From Primulina eburnea (lineage: Eukaryota; Streptophyta; Magnoliopsida; Lamiales; Gesneriaceae): a DNA stretch of 64,000 nt. The notes under the pieces were generated by a model. The model was not told the origin of the DNA, ran no database searches, and saw only the letters and a list, made by a program, of their open reading frames with translations. Of the stretch, positions 1 through 12,036 are shown piece by piece (position 1 is the first letter of the stretch; every line of letters starts with the position of its first letter). The translations under genes and the position numbers were made by a program. The stretch lies in contig NC_133109.1 in the NCBI RefSeq assembly GCF_022965805.1, forward strand, positions 6,549,869 through 6,613,868. The letters run 5' to 3'.

Positions 1-1030
1 ATGCTCCTACGTCACCACTTCTTCCTCTTGGGAATAATTCACTAAAAGATTTTGATTTATACAACACTTTGTACAAACCCACTCCAGAAGAGAAGCACCC
101 AACTAGAACTCATAGTACCTAAGATTGCAGACAATACCTCACAATCAGCATATTGTTTAATGTCTTATATGCAAAACACATTGTTTTACGCCTTTGTGTG
201 AAGACTCACTCAACTAATATTTGAATTTCAACCCTCTTGTAATTGTGTGCGAGGAATTTATCTTTTACAGTGTATATCTCAAATGTATCCTCACACAAGG
301 GCTTATGCTCTCAACTAGCTGATTTGTTCATGTTAACTGCCGATGTTTTGAATCCTCTTCAAAAGCTCTTGTTTGATTTTTAAGATGTTGTATTTGTAGG
401 CTCCAACAATGATATATACGTCAGATTCAATTATATGACGTTTGAAAATTTCTGTACTGTTTCTGAAATTGCAACAATCAAATTTTCTTTGCTGGACATT
501 TTCCTGAGTGGTTAACTGGTTTAGTTCAGCTGGTCTGGTTTAATTTCAGTTGGTCCGGTTCAGGTCAGGTTCAGTTCAAGTGGTTTGGTTCAGTTTCAGC
601 TGTTCAGTTCAATTTTAGCTGGTCTGGTTCGGTTCAATTTCAGCTTGTCTGGTTCAGTTCAGTTTTAGCTGGCAGTTTGTGCAGAACTAGTAGTTTCATC
701 GTCATTTATCAGTATCTTAAGCTTCGATTCAGACTTTGTCTTCTGAATATGATTTGTAGATCATCGTCTTATCTTTCCAACGCATAATGAATCACTTCAT
801 TCCAATAACCGAGCTTAGAGATATGAACAAAATACCGCAACTGCTCATACCCAATTGATTATTGTTTTCGTACAATCAATTCGATAATTCTGCGATCAGT
901 TAAATATGACAAATTGAGTTTTCTTGATGATATTTATCTAGGATATAACAAATCAAATTCTTGATTTATCTTTTTTAAATATGAGAGACTGACTTCTCTT
1001 CTTTTCTCTTCTCATATTTATTTTAATGAA
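1..1030 (-). mobile_element. Degenerate copia-type LTR, minus orientation, cut by window start
   Basis: The first 300 bases are the imperfect reverse complement of 5370-5600. They share the block GTGACGTAGGAGCA (read on the minus strand at 1-17) and the following region with TTTGATTTATACAAC. The same block occurs on the plus strand at about 5585 and 13335, so this is a dispersed LTR family. The segment continues through a degenerate CAGCTGG/GGTTCAG tandem tract (497-683) as the LTR at 12037-13630 does, in reverse order. No coding capacity is visible. The right boundary is approximate and the left end lies outside the window. It probably sits in an intron of, or next to, the gene whose last exon follows. 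Confidence 0.55.
497..683. repeat. Degenerate short tandem repeat inside LTR
   Basis: About five to six imperfect copies of a roughly 30-base unit built on GCTGGTCTGGTTCAGTTCA. A related tract (CAGCTGACCAGTTCAACTG type) in opposite orientation lies in the LTR at 12100-12380, so the repeat is a feature of this LTR family. Confidence 0.6.
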
Positions 1031-1188
1031 AGGTATTGACTATAATTAAATGATTTTATAAATTTTAATAAAATAATCTAACAAATTTTCCTTACGCTTT
1101 GAATTTCTAATATTCCTCGCATTTTTTTGTCACACCACGGGCCCATAGACCATGGTCGATCTTACAAAAAAAAGTATCTGGTTTTGTA

Positions 1189-1371
1189 GCTTTTGCTTGG
1201 CTCAAGTGTGAAGGCGAAATATACGATTGTGAAGAGTTTCTCCGCGAGCACAAGATATTGACAAGAAGCGGAAAGCACTTCGGCGACAGCACAAAATATG
1301 TTAGAGTAAGCGTTTTGCCTCGTGATGAAGAATTCCGACAATTTACCGACAGATTACGTAGTATTGTTTAG
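1189..1371 (+). CDS. 3'-terminal exon of an alliinase/tryptophan aminotransferase-related (TAR) gene
   Basis: A 60-codon open stretch ends in TAG at 1369-1371 and is preceded by a good acceptor (GGTTTTGTAG just before 1190). It reads through FAWLKCE, YDCEEFLREHKIL, TRSGKHFG and KYVRVSVLPRDEEF to a final RLRSIV. This pattern (Phe-Ala-Trp-x-Lys-Cys, an Arg-Ser-Gly-x-x-Phe-Gly turn, then Tyr-Val-Arg-Val-Ser) fits the C-terminus of the Alliinase_C family, PLP enzymes that include plant tryptophan aminotransferases acting in indole-3-pyruvate auxin synthesis and Allium alliinases. The PLP lysine is not in this exon. No upstream exon is visible between 1 and 1180, where a degenerate LTR sits, so earlier exons are either beyond the left edge (LTR in the intron) or lost (pseudogene). 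The frame is intact and ends naturally, which favours a real exon. It is too short to appear as a long ORF. Confidence 0.7.
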   Translation, partial: AFAWLKCEGEIYDCEEFLREHKILTRSGKHFGDSTKYVRVSVLPRDEEFRQFTDRLRSIV

Positions 1372-1747
1372 TATATCGAAGAATTTGCTTCCCTTTTCTT
1401 CCTTTAATTTTTTTTTCTAGAAAAGGATATCTACAACGGTTAGAAGGTTTGCTTTAGCGCTACTATTTTTCGTTTGCTCGATACATTGTATTTGTTTTCA
1501 AAATTGCTTATTAGTCTGGAGTCAAACGTCTAGTCTTTGGAATTGGATTTAGTTTGAAATAATTTTTCTTTACAGTAGGTGTTAATTATATACTCGATAT
1601 CATGCAAACATGTGTTAAAAATTTAAATGTTGATGTCAGGTACATTTTGTTTATATGAATATAATTATTACGTTGTAGTCCCTTGGGGAACATACGATAA
1701 TTAATATTTTGTATAATTCTACATAATATTTGATGGAATCGGTATAG
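1372..1747. other. 3' flank of the TAR-type exon; no feature seen
   Basis: AT-rich sequence between the stop codon at 1371 and the LTR beginning at 1748. It would contain the 3'UTR of the TAR-type gene. I see no other gene or repeat in it. Confidence 0.4.
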
Positions 1748-2895
1748 TGTTAGGATTGAAGATAATAGTTTAGAGGGGTGTGAATGAATTGTTATAAGAC
1801 TATGACAAATAATGCAAAACTCAAGTTGTGTTAACTGTTCAAGTCAATAGTTCAACTAGCTTAAGTAACTTGGGCTACTGAAAGGTTTAAGTGTAGAAAC
1901 AAATCAAGTTATTAGGTGATTATGATAAGTTCAAGTAAGTGAATGAGCAACACATAATAACTATTAGCACAAATAAGATGACTATAAGTAAAACGTGGCA
2001 AGAATTTGTTTTTGGATGTTCAATAACTAAGTTTCTACGTCCTTTTTTCTTCTGTTTGCAAAAAGATTCCATTAGAAGATTTGATTGGTACAACTATTTG
2101 TACAAACCTATTTCAGTTTTGTTCACCAACCTTAATGAGCTGAAACTCCTAGCAACTCTTTTCTTATTTCGATCTGATCAGAAACAAGTTATGAAAATTA
2201 CGGTGACTCAAAATACAACGCCTGTATACAAATGATAAGTGAAACGCTTCTATACAAATGATAAGTGAGAATACAATGTGGACAATATAATACTCAATCG
2301 ATCTGATAAAAACTTTATGTGCGTGCAAGAACAACTTAAGATAAATCTTGTAAGAGATGCTCTGTGATTTGAGAATGCTTGATGAAGGTCAGTGTAACAG
2401 TAGTCTTCTTCACTTTTGATGCATTCTTTTTTGTAGGTGTTGTTTCCCAACTTAATATAAGAGACAGTACTCATAGATGTAATAGGTAGCCGATAATTAA
2501 GCAGAATGTCACGTGTCTTTGTTATGTTTTCAATTGGATAATTCAAATTTCTTGGACACTAGTTGAAAAGGGGTAACCAACAAATCTTTTTATTCTGTCT
2601 TGCTGAAAACGTTTGGAATAAAATTAAGGGAATGTTGACATATTAACATATCTATTCTTCTCAAAGAATAAATACTGACAACTTGGTTCCACTCGAGTTG
2701 TGTAGAAGCTTATGAGAATAGTTAAGTTGGACAACTCGATCTGTTTATTTGCATTTGTTCGTCTCATCTTGTGTCAACATAGTTGATCAACATAAATAAT
2801 GTCAGTTCAGTGATATGTATTTAATAATTTTAGCTTAATTCGGTATCATCTTAGTTTGTGATAACCAAAATTTAGATTCAAGTTTTATCTTAACA
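1748..2895 (-). mobile_element. Copia-type LTR, minus orientation
   Basis: Read on the minus strand it begins TGTTAAGATAAAACTTG at 2895, directly after a purine tract (CAAAGAAGGGAAAAT, 2896-2910) that would be the polypurine tract. It ends in CTAACA at 1748. The end (plus strand TGTTAGGATTGAAGATAA at 1748) matches the LTR ends at about 9382 and 42866, so all three belong to one family. The middle contains the family block with AGAAGATTTGATTGGTACAAC. By position it is a 3' LTR of a minus-strand element whose body (from 2915 rightward) has been replaced or overwritten by gypsy remnants. No coding sequence. Its short ORFs on either strand look meaningless. Confidence 0.6.
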
Positions 2896-2915
2896 ATTTT
2901 CCCTTCTTTGATGAT

Positions 2916-3170
2916 ATCAAAATTAAACTGTTTGTGTGATAAAGAATGAACATAATCTGAACTGTTCATGAATTAAATTGATAATATGCGGAGATGATAA
3001 AAACAATAAGTAAATATAATTCTATCTCTATTTTTTATCATGTTATGAAGGATTGATGTGAAGAGTGATTAGGATTGTATCCACCACTTGAGCTGATATG
3101 GTGACTACCACTACTAAAACTTCCTCCAATTAGTTTCTTGTGCTAGAAAACTTGTACCCACAGTTTCTTG
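2916..3170. other. AT-rich spacer; no feature seen
   Basis: Short AT-rich stretch between the copia polypurine tract and the first recognisable gypsy integrase remnant. Nothing supported. Confidence 0.3.
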
Positions 3171-5340
3171 GAAATTGCCCAAAAATTTAAAAGCAAATAT
3201 GGGATCACAATCTGATACCATCGAGATTGGTGCACCGTGGAGTCTCACAATATTCTCGATGTAACAACGAGCCATTTTCTTATAGAGATAAGTTTGCTCA
3301 TATAGAATGAAATGTGCAGATTTTGAAAGACGATTGATAATAATCCAAATAACATCACAACCCTTAGGCGAACGAGTAAATGAGTCACGAAATCCATAAT
3401 AATATGTTCCTAATTCCGTTGGGGAATTTCGATACTATGAATTAATCCTCCAGGTTTCATTCTCTCGACTCTCACTTGCTGATAGACAAGACATTTAGAA
3501 ATTAAATCAGTAATGTCCTTCTTCTTACTTCTCCACAAGAATTGGGGTTTCTATGTTAAATACATTTTCTGGCTTCACGTAGAAGTGCATATTTCAGATC
3601 AGAATTATCAGGACTACCTGAAGACCATTAATTCGTAAAGAACCATAAAAATAATTCTGAAAGCCGGAATGATGTCCTGTAACTACAAGTTTTTTGGAAT
3701 TTTGAATCTGAGTATCGCTTTGCTAGGCCTTTAGAATTTTAGAGATCAAGTTAGGCTAAATTTACAATGATGAGACGATGACCAAATTCCAACTCGAGGA
3801 AAAGTGTAGCTAGGAGTACATAAATCCTCGTGTACTTTGGAAATATTATTAGAAGTTAACATAGATTCATGAATTGTATGTCTGAAAGCACCCACAGAAA
3901 CATTCACCGATTTAGGTTAATAATAAATCTGACAATTAAAGTTCTTCAGGAGATCCATCCACCAGCGTTACCTCATATTCAAATCAGATTGAGAAAAGAT
4001 ATATTTTTAAATTTTATGGTTTAAATAGATGACAAACTTTTCTGCATATATAGAATGGCACCGGATATTAAGAGCAAATAAAATGGCAACCAGTTGAAGA
4101 TCATGCACCGGGTAACGAGTTTCGTGAGATTTCAATTGTCGAGATGCATAAGAGACCATCTTGCTGTGTTGCATCAGAACACAACCCAAACCATTATTAG
4201 ATGCATCTGTACATATTACAAATAATTTGATACCCGAGGGAATAATTACAATAGGTGATGTGGTCAATATCGTCTTCAATTCATGGAAAATAGTTCACAC
4301 TCGTCTGAACAAATGAATTTTTGATTATTCTGTGTTAGCTTAGTAATAAGTTTAGCTATTTTTAAAACCCTTCCATAAAACGATGATAATAACAATCTAA
4401 TCCCATAAAGCTATAGATTTCAAGAACATTCATAGGTCTCGGCCAATTTAATACAACTTCAACCTTAGCAGGATCAACATATATTCCATGTCTCGAAATA
4501 ACGTGGCCCAAAAATAGTACTTTATCCATCCAAAATTCACATTTGGAAAATTTGACATATAAATGTCCAGTGCGAAGAGTTTGGAGTACAAGTTTCAAAT
4601 GTTCATCATGCTCATTTTTCAACTTCGAATATACTAGAATATCATCAATAAATATGACAAGGAGCCGATCAAGGAAATTTCGAAAGGCGTGATTCATTAA
4701 ATCCATAAAGATAGTAGGGGAATTAATCAGACCGAAAAACATAATAAAAAACTTGTAGTGGTCATACCCGGTACGAAAAGCAGCTTTAATTATATCTTCT
4801 TCTCAAACTCGTACTTGATGATCACCAGAATGAAGGTTAATCTTCGAGTATACATAAGTGCCATGAATTTGATCAATTAAATCATCGTTACAAGGAATTG
4901 GTTACTTATTTTTCACAGTAACTCGATTAAATTATATATAATCAATACACATTTGCATAATACCATCTCTCTTTGAAACAAATAAAATGGACCCCCCCAA
5001 GGTAATACACTCGGTCGAATATATCTCTTATCGAGAAGATCCTACAATGGTTCTTTCAGTTCATTCAATTCCAAAGGTATCAGCAATACGGCTTTAGAAA
5101 TAAGTGATATCAATGCCGAATTCAACTTTTCGACGAGGAAAGAATTCAAGAATCTCATCGGAAAATATATATGAAAACTCTTTAGCCACGTGAATATTAG
5201 ATAAACATGACTCTTCTTTAGACACATCAACAACATAAATAAAAAACCCTCATCCCTGCTAAATAAAAGCCTGGAAATTTCCAAAGAAAGTACCAATAAA
5301 ATTTTCGCTTAGGAGACCTTGCTATAAAAATTCCACTTAG
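3170..5340 (-). pseudogene. Degenerate Ty3/gypsy pol (RT, RNase H, integrase remnants)
   Basis: Minus-strand pol in many broken frames. From high to low coordinate: protease-RT spacer debris (5042-5296); RT with FGLINSPTIFMDLMN, the catalytic [10 protein letters not shown] and KCEFWMDKVLFLGHVIS (4362-4742); RNase H with [15 protein letters not shown] and [15 protein letters not shown] (4007-4279); an integrase zinc-region remnant ending in YQQVRVERMKPGGL (about 3450-3540); and an integrase core fragment with GCDVIWIIINRLSKSAHF (about 3290-3380). Order and spacing are those of a chromovirus-type Ty3/gypsy pol. Numerous frameshifts and stops make it long dead, older than the elements at 17153 and 43665. 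Its gag remnant is at 6020-6330, separated by a copia LTR fragment (5345-5950). Confidence 0.85.
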
Positions 5341-5344
5341 GTCC

Positions 5345-5950
5345 ATAAACATGTCAAAATCAAATATTAATCGAGTGAGTCTTTACACAAAGACATAAAA
5401 TATTGTGTTTGTAGTCTTTGCATATGAGGCATTAAACAATATGCTGATTGCGAGGTGTTGTCTACGATTTTGAGTGCAAGGAGTTCAGTTAGGCAGTAGT
5501 GTAAGTCCTAAGCTGAGTGGGTTTGTACAAAGAGTTGTATAAATCAAAGTCTTCCAGTGAATTTTTTCCAAGGGGAAGAAGGAGTGACGTAGGAGCATTT
5601 AAAGTTTCCCGAACATCCATAAACAAATTCGTGTCTTATTGCATTTACTTATCATTTCAATTGTTTTAAGGAAGCATTGTTGAAGCATTTTATATGTTCT
5701 TCAAATACAAAATTATTGCATACCAAGTGTTTGACAAAATGCTTCAACCAATATATTTTTTACTCATTCAACATGCATATATTTTAAATGCTTTACAAAA
5801 TGTTTAATCAGTTTCTAAAGAGGATTATTTCGAGTGTCTTCCGCTTGGTTTTAAAACCAAACTCGATTTAATTAATCGTTGTTCAATATTTCAAGAACTG
5901 AGCTATTGTAACTCAATGATTGATCCCCCTATCGATCATGTCATATTTTA
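5345..5950 (+). mobile_element. Copia-type LTR fragment, plus orientation
   Basis: Contains the block with GTCTTCCAGTGAATTTTTTCC, then GTGACGTAGGAGCA (about 5583-5596), CCATAAACA, and the terminal part with TTTCGAGTGTCTTCCG, ACCAAACTCGATTTAATTAA and GAGCTATTG. The same order occurs in the LTR ending near 13630 and, reverse-complemented, at 1-400. It splits the gypsy gag remnant from its pol, so it inserted after that element or was joined to it by rearrangement. No target-site duplication was found. Confidence 0.55.
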
Positions 5951-6019
5951 CAACAGTCCTCGTTCCTTTATGCAGACTATTGAATTAATTTTCTTGTTAA
6001 GTATAATAATATGGTGGAG

Positions 6020-6335
6020 AGTATTGCTTGAGAAACTAGAACTTGAAGACATCCCATGTGACATCAATAACGGTCTCATTTAGTCCAATCTCAATGACTT
6101 CCCACTAAGATTTTGCACTGTCCTTTAATTGATAAAAAGAAAGTTTTAGTCTCCAAGACTTAGAATATTTACAATATTAAACAAATTCTCAGTATCCTTC
6201 AGCCATGCATCTATTCTTTCTACAGTCTCAGTGCCAAAGAACTTTGGTGGCTTTTGATACAGGAACCAAGCCATAAACATATCCATGGACATTTCTTTGA
6301 ATTGTTCGACCATCTTCCAATGCTACTACTCATAT
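6020..6335 (-). pseudogene. Degenerate Ty3/gypsy gag fragment
   Basis: On the minus strand a stretch reads FMAWFLYQKPPKFFG followed by ERIDAWLKDTENLF, the conserved start of plant gypsy capsid (Pro-x-x-Phe-x-Gly then Ala-Trp-Leu-x-x-x-Glu-x-x-Phe). It stops shortly after. It lies upstream (minus sense) of the pol at 3170-5340 and is most simply the gag of the same dead element. Confidence 0.6.
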
Positions 6336-6797
6336 TATTTTAAGGAATTGTGAGATCCATCTACAAAAGTATGGTACAAATATCACAAACAGATATTAAC
6401 TATACATACTCTTCATATCAAATCATCAATCTCATTAACAACTCGCTCAAATTATTCAAGTAAAATAAAGTAGTATAAATAAGTCAAACATAAACACACA
6501 ATTCATTTTTACCTATTCAAGTAAACACAAAAATCAATCGAGCATTCTCAATTATACTCTCATACCATACTGTGTAGATTGTATTTATAACCATTGTTAA
6601 ATAAAAAAAACATGTTACAAATATCCTATATCGAGCATTAAAACTAATAAATAAATAATACCTTATAAACTCAAGAAAATTATACCACCCAATAAACAAG
6701 TATTTCGAGAAAATACATCTCTTTGGTTCATAACATAACGTGGGTCGCCGCCATATCTCACGTTGAATATTAAAAATAATAAAGATTTGGTTATAAG

Positions 6798-7001
6798 ATC
6801 AATCATAGTGCTCATGATTACCACCATTAAGAATGAGCATCTTCTAGAATTAAATCTTACGATATAGCAAAGTAAAATACGATTCTCAAATCTAAAATTA
6901 AAACTTTTGCTTTTTAATATTTATTTTTAAATAAAAAATGTGAATATCACGAAAATTAGTTAATTAATCTAATGGTGGTAATCATGAGCACCATGATTGA
7001 T
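6798..7001. repeat. 32-bp inverted repeat (possible MITE or foldback)
   Basis: Arm 6798-6829 and arm 6970-7001 are reverse complements with one mismatch (ATCAATCATAGTGCTCATGA against its partner carrying G at one site). They enclose about 140 bases of AT-rich DNA. There is no coding content. A small foldback transposon is likely; no clear target duplication was identified. Confidence 0.6.
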
Positions 7002-7004
7002 AAT

Positions 7005-7947
7005 AATAATAACCTCTTTAATAACAATAAAAAAAGGTATAAATGAAATATAGATCGTTCATTTATTGCATGTAGTCAACCAAGAATCTGTATTTTAAAA
7101 ATGGATTATTAAATTTTAAGTCCATACCCCTTCACTTTAACTGGACCCAATTATTTCACAAATCATGTATTGAAAATGTACCCTCGTACGTGTAATGTAT
7201 AATAATCAAAATCTCTTTGTATTAAAAAATATTGTCCAAACATATATTTTGAATTTTTTTCACTTATAAAACATTAAAAACGTTTTTATAATACTTGTCC
7301 AAACGAACCCTGAACATTAGTTTGTATTTAGCATTCGGCCGACTACTTTTTTTGGACCATGGAAGAATTTCCAGTCGCCAGAATAAGGAAAGCCGGGTTG
7401 TTGAGTATCCTTTCGGCCGACTTTCAGTGCACAAAACTAATTAAAATAAAGATTAAATACAATATGTTTCTCCTTTTAAGATTTTGGATTTCTGGGTTCT
7501 TTAAAATAAGTTGTAGTATTATATCTTTCGATTTTTGTAATTATAATGACTTTTTCGTAGGAGTGCTGATGTGATTTCGCATACAGAAATCATTCATGAC
7601 TAATGTAAGTATCATTGTTACGTTAACGTCACTCGAGTGATCCTATGGAAAAAGCATTTAAATTCTAAAACAAATGTCTCAAAATGTGGAAAAATAAAAA
7701 TAGTAGATTAAAACTAAAATTTTATAACGTACTGAGCCAACGTTGTAATTTTTTTTTCCTAAATTAAATTTTGGTGATCTTTGTAATGTGGAGATCTGCA
7801 ATCCAAAAGGCTAGCTTGATTTTACAATTATAATAATTCTTTTCCGTATTCTTCTTCAAACAACTCTACTTCCAAAAGCATATATATATATATTGTTCTC
7901 ATAGTTCTTTTAATATTCTTGCGGCGCCAGTGAATTTGTACCGTTAT
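7005..7947. other. AT-rich intergenic DNA; nothing supported
   Basis: No family-recognisable gene on either strand. A 71-codon open frame at 7359-7574 has no recognisable motif and its composition follows the surrounding DNA after the first 30 codons, so it is not called. Confidence 0.4.
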
Positions 7948-8263
7948 CGGTACGATAATATATTATATGAACTTTTAATTAAAATATTTTAATTTTAATG
8001 AAAAAAAGTTTATTAAAGACCCACCAATTTTTAGAGTCGGTTAGGCATCGATTAACACATTGAAAAAATTAACGAATTTTATAAACACAAAAAAGTAATT
8101 TTTTTCGGTACAATAAAATATTATATGAACTTTTAAATAAACTATTTCAATGTAAAAAAGTTTATCAAAGACCCATCAATTTTCGTAGTTGGTTAGACAT
8201 CGATTAATTAATACATTGAAAAAATTGATAAACACAAAAAAGTAAATTTTTTTTAATAAAAAA
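7948..8263. repeat. Two-copy tandem duplication, unit about 158 bp
   Basis: Unit 1 starts at CGGTACGATAATATATTATA (7948) and unit 2 at CGGTACAATAAAATATTATA (8106). Both continue through GAAC, AAAAAGTTTAT(T/C)AAAGACCCA, GGTTAG(G/A)CATCGATTAA and ATAAACACAAAAAAGTAA. Divergence and small indels suggest an old duplication. No coding sequence. Confidence 0.75.
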
Positions 8264-9381
8264 AATTGGCTTTGTTATAAATGGTTTGATTTACAAATGA
8301 GTATTTTAATTGAGAAATCAATGCAATATTTCATTTGTTTATTACTCCATCTACCCTATGAACGAATGTATTTAGTTGAAATGAAAACAATTCAAATATA
8401 AGTCATTCTTTGGATTCTCTCGTCTGTTTTATCTGCATTATAACTAAATTTATAACATGTTATCAGCACGAATATTTTTTAAAGTATATGTTAATGATAA
8501 CTCTTCATGTTTATATCGCTGCTCTCAAAATAGCAAAAGAAAACTAAATTTAATATTGATGTTCTCAAAATAACATAAATTTTAGTTTTATGCTGATGTT
8601 TTTGAAGTAGCACAAATTTAGTTGTATGTTGATTCTTTTGAAGTCACAACATTATCTTATGCTAATAAAAAATAGATAAATGGTTAAAAGTATCTAATGA
8701 TCTAAGATTTATTAATATTTATCAAAAATACTGATTTAAGATTGAAACTTATCAATATTTTTTTAATAATATTAATATAAAATGTAAGATCTATCAGTAT
8801 TCCCGAAGAATATTGATATAAAATCAAATATCAGTCAATGTTCTTAAAGAATTTCTCATAAGGTGAAGATATGTGAATGTTCATGAAAAATATTAATATA
8901 AATCTAAAATCTATCAATATTCCCGAGGGATGAATATTGATTTAAAACTTAAGATCTTTAAATATTTTTGAAAAATATTGATTTAGGATAAAATTACTTA
9001 AAAAAATATTGATATAGATTTAAGATATGTTATTGTCCAGAAAAAAAATTCAAATATTTGTTAGTAATAATAAGAATAAGTATGATCTAGCATTTACCAA
9101 TATTCTTATAAAAACATTTATTTGATGTCGATTAGAATAATATATTTGTTTTTATATAGCTCAATTGAAACGTGGCGCTTGTGTTGCTATACAATTTAAA
9201 AGATTTCAATTGTATCGTTACCATCAGCTATAGCTTTTTGTAAAACGATAAGTGATCGATCTTACAATTTATATCAGAATCATTATCATGGTTTCAGTTC
9301 TCATTGATTTGAAGAAGTGAAATTATTGATAGAGAGATTTTTGTGGCGCAATAGTTACCTCTGCTAGTTAGAGCTATTGAA
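8264..9381. repeat. AT-rich region with degenerate ~55-60 bp tandem-like repeats
   Basis: From about 8500 to 9110 the motif AAAATATTGAT(T/A)TA followed by AAGATCTATCAATATT recurs six or more times with variable spacing. Just before it, TTATAACATGTTATCAGCACGA (about 8449-8470) resembles the junction seen behind LTRs of some plant copia elements, so this may be the leader of a lost retrotransposon. That link is tentative. No gene is seen. Confidence 0.4.
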
Positions 9382-10342
9382 ATGTGGTTTTTAGAATCGA
9401 TGAAGTGCTTAAAAGTGGGGTTGAATAAACACTCCAAACTTCAAGTTCTTTTTCTTCTGAAAAATGTGTTTCTGAAATGTTTTATGAAGTCAGAAGCTAG
9501 TCTCATTCTTGAGAAGTTCAGCTGACTATTTTTATAAGTGCAGAAACATGGAATAATACTTTAATGAAACTAAATGTAGTAGATAACAGTAAGACACAAA
9601 AATTGTTTATGAAAGTTCGAAGGACAAAACCCTTTTACGTATCCAATTATTTTGCTTTTAGAAGGTATCACTAGAAGATTTTGATTCGTACACACTTGTA
9701 CAAACTCAATTCAGTAGGCTTACACTTTCTTACTGAAACTCCTTGTATTACAATGCAACACTGTAATAGATTTAGATATGAGAAATATTGTTTCCAAATA
9801 TTACAAATACTTCACACTTTACAGTAGATAACACGATGAATAAGTTTGAATAAATATAGAAAGAAATGATCTTTAGGATCTGATGTCTTTAATGTGTGTG
9901 CTAGTTTTCTGAAGCTTTTAAAAGCTTAAGTCTTTTTGACGGTTGTGCACATTAAATGCAGAGCTCGAGAGTTGGAGTCCACTTTGTGAACCCAAGAGAG
10001 ACTTTTATGCAGTTGATCCATAACGTTCAATATATAACATCTCTTTTCTCATTGAGAGTACCTAATTCAAAGGTAGACTTCATTAAAGATAGTAAAAAAT
10101 TATCTTGTACGGTTCATTTAATGTCATTAAATGAAGTGTACTTTTGTACAAAAAAATAATATTAAATATGGTAAACCTCTAATAAAAATTACACCACTTC
10201 TGGTTATGAAATGTTGTTATCTAGTTTTTCTTAAAGTCTGACCTTGAATGTCTACGGGAGTTTCTTCTTAGTAAGTATTTTGGTTTTCTCTTAAGCTCTG
10301 GTTTTTTTCCTAAGAAGCATCACAAGAAAGATGACCTTAATA
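9382..10342 (-). mobile_element. 3' LTR of the host Ty1/copia element (minus strand)
   Basis: In minus orientation it starts TATTAAGGTCATC (decayed TGTTAAG) at 10342, right after a purine tract (CAAAGAGGAAAAT, about 10343-10355) that fits the polypurine tract. It runs to a decayed end at about 9382, where the plus strand reads TTAGAATCGATGAAG, comparable to TTAGGATCGAAGATAA at 42868. The middle carries the family block with CTAGAAGATTTTGATTCGTAC (plus strand 9668-9690). It pairs with the 5' LTR remnant at 42866. Both are heavily diverged, so this element is old. Boundaries are good to perhaps 20 bases. Confidence 0.55.
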
Positions 10343-10362
10343 ATTTTCCTCTTTGTAGTGAT
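10343..10362 (-). other. Polypurine tract of host copia element
   Basis: Minus-strand CACTACAAAGAGGAAAAT abuts the LTR start. The equivalent tract of the related LTR at 1748-2895 is CATCAAAGAAGGGAAAAT. The shared CATCA...AAAGA(A/G)G(G/A)AAAAT layout supports the call. Confidence 0.5.
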
Positions 10363-12036
10363 GCCAAAACCCAGCAGATTGTAATGTAGATAATATAATA
10401 TAAAAGCAGAGGTAAGCAAGATGAAAATATCAAGATCAAAACAATTAATGTAATAATGAAAGTGAAAAAAAATCCCGATATTCAATCTACTCCTAATCAT
10501 TTATTTCCTCATCTTCACTTGCAATGTGATCTTGTCCATGTTCTGCTTCAACTTCTACTCTTTTCTGGCATCTTATTCCTTTTTTGGAAGCATTGGCTTT
10601 GACGCTATGAATAAATTCAAATAATTGTTCATAAAGGTTGAAATTCGGTTATCCAAGTACTGAAAAGATCGAGATTGATCATTGAGTTTAGCATCTAAGG
10701 CTTCAACTTTGGAATCAAGTGAGTGAAGGGAGTTAACATAAACAATAGACGAAGATGAAATATAAGCCTGAGAAAGCAGAGCATCTGCTTGAGTTTTGAC
10801 AAAGTTTGATTTGAGACCAGAAATCTGAAAAGCCATCTTACTCACATCTTTACTAATGGACAAAAATTGTTTGGCCAGACGATGTTTGAATATGTCAAAA
10901 GCAAATTTAGCAGCTCCTTGCTCAAAAGTGATGCCTTTGACAACTCAATGATTTTATTGCACTTGTGCTTAATATCCTCCATCTCCATTTCTAGAGCAGT
11001 TTAATCACTAACAGATGGAGATTGTGCATTTATACGTTATTTGATCTCGGATAGGCGAGCAACACGCATTGAGTTATCAAAGAGTTAGGAAGCAGGACAT
11101 AAAATAGATCAAGATTTAGTTCCGGTTCTGTAAACATTAGAATGAAATTTGGGTTCATACTAGATCTAGGATCAGCAGATCATGGTATCCCTCATTTCTT
11201 GTTGATGTTCCACATAGAACGTTTCAAGATCAAGAAGCACATATTCTTTGACTTGGGGAGCTACAATAGCATCCAAAATTGGTTCCTCATTCTCAAGGTT
11301 GATGGGCATAGTATGGAGTTCAATCGAAGCAGCCACATCACCAAAAACAAAAGGTGGAGCAGTAATAGTAACTTCTACATCAGCTTCCTGAATAAAGGAA
11401 TTGATTACTTTTTCTATTGTTGAAAACTCACTAATAGCAAGAGTGACGAAGAAAATGGTTGAAGGGGGGCAACAACAACGACGACATAAACAACTTGTAC
11501 ATGTGAATGTGCAGTAATATTAGAGACCTCATCCCTTGGAAGCATTTTGGCCCATTCCTCAACTCTCTTGACCTTAAAGGGTTCTGAAACTGGAGTCTTA
11601 ATTCCATAACGTGGGTATTCTGGAAGATGATCTTGAATAACCACTCTCCTTGTTGGTCTGGGACCAATTAGAAAGCAACTTGAACTTCAAGCAGTTGGTA
11701 TTTTTGGTGCTGAGGCAGGAGCATTAGTGTTTTTGGGTAAAGGTGCTTTGGGGACTTGTGACGCAATATCAGTAGCGGCAGCATCAGTTTTGAAAACTTG
11801 GTAAAGAGGTGGGTTATCACTTTCAGAAAGGACTAGGGTGGAGGATAGATCGGAGATGGCTGTTGTTTTCTTGATGCTGATGGTAGGTTTGGATCCTTTC
11901 TTGACTAGGGTTTGTTTAGGAAGAGGTTGAATGGAAGCATATGTTTCTTCAAACTCTGTTTGCTTAGAATCACTGATTACAGAGACAAGTTTCCTCTTGA
12001 TCATATTTTGCTTTTGAGAAGCTTGTTGGAACATTT

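Noticed and set aside
7359..7574. 71-residue ORF MEEFPVARIRKAG...
   Set aside because: No recognisable domain and low-complexity Ile/Phe/Lys-rich second half; not supported as a gene.
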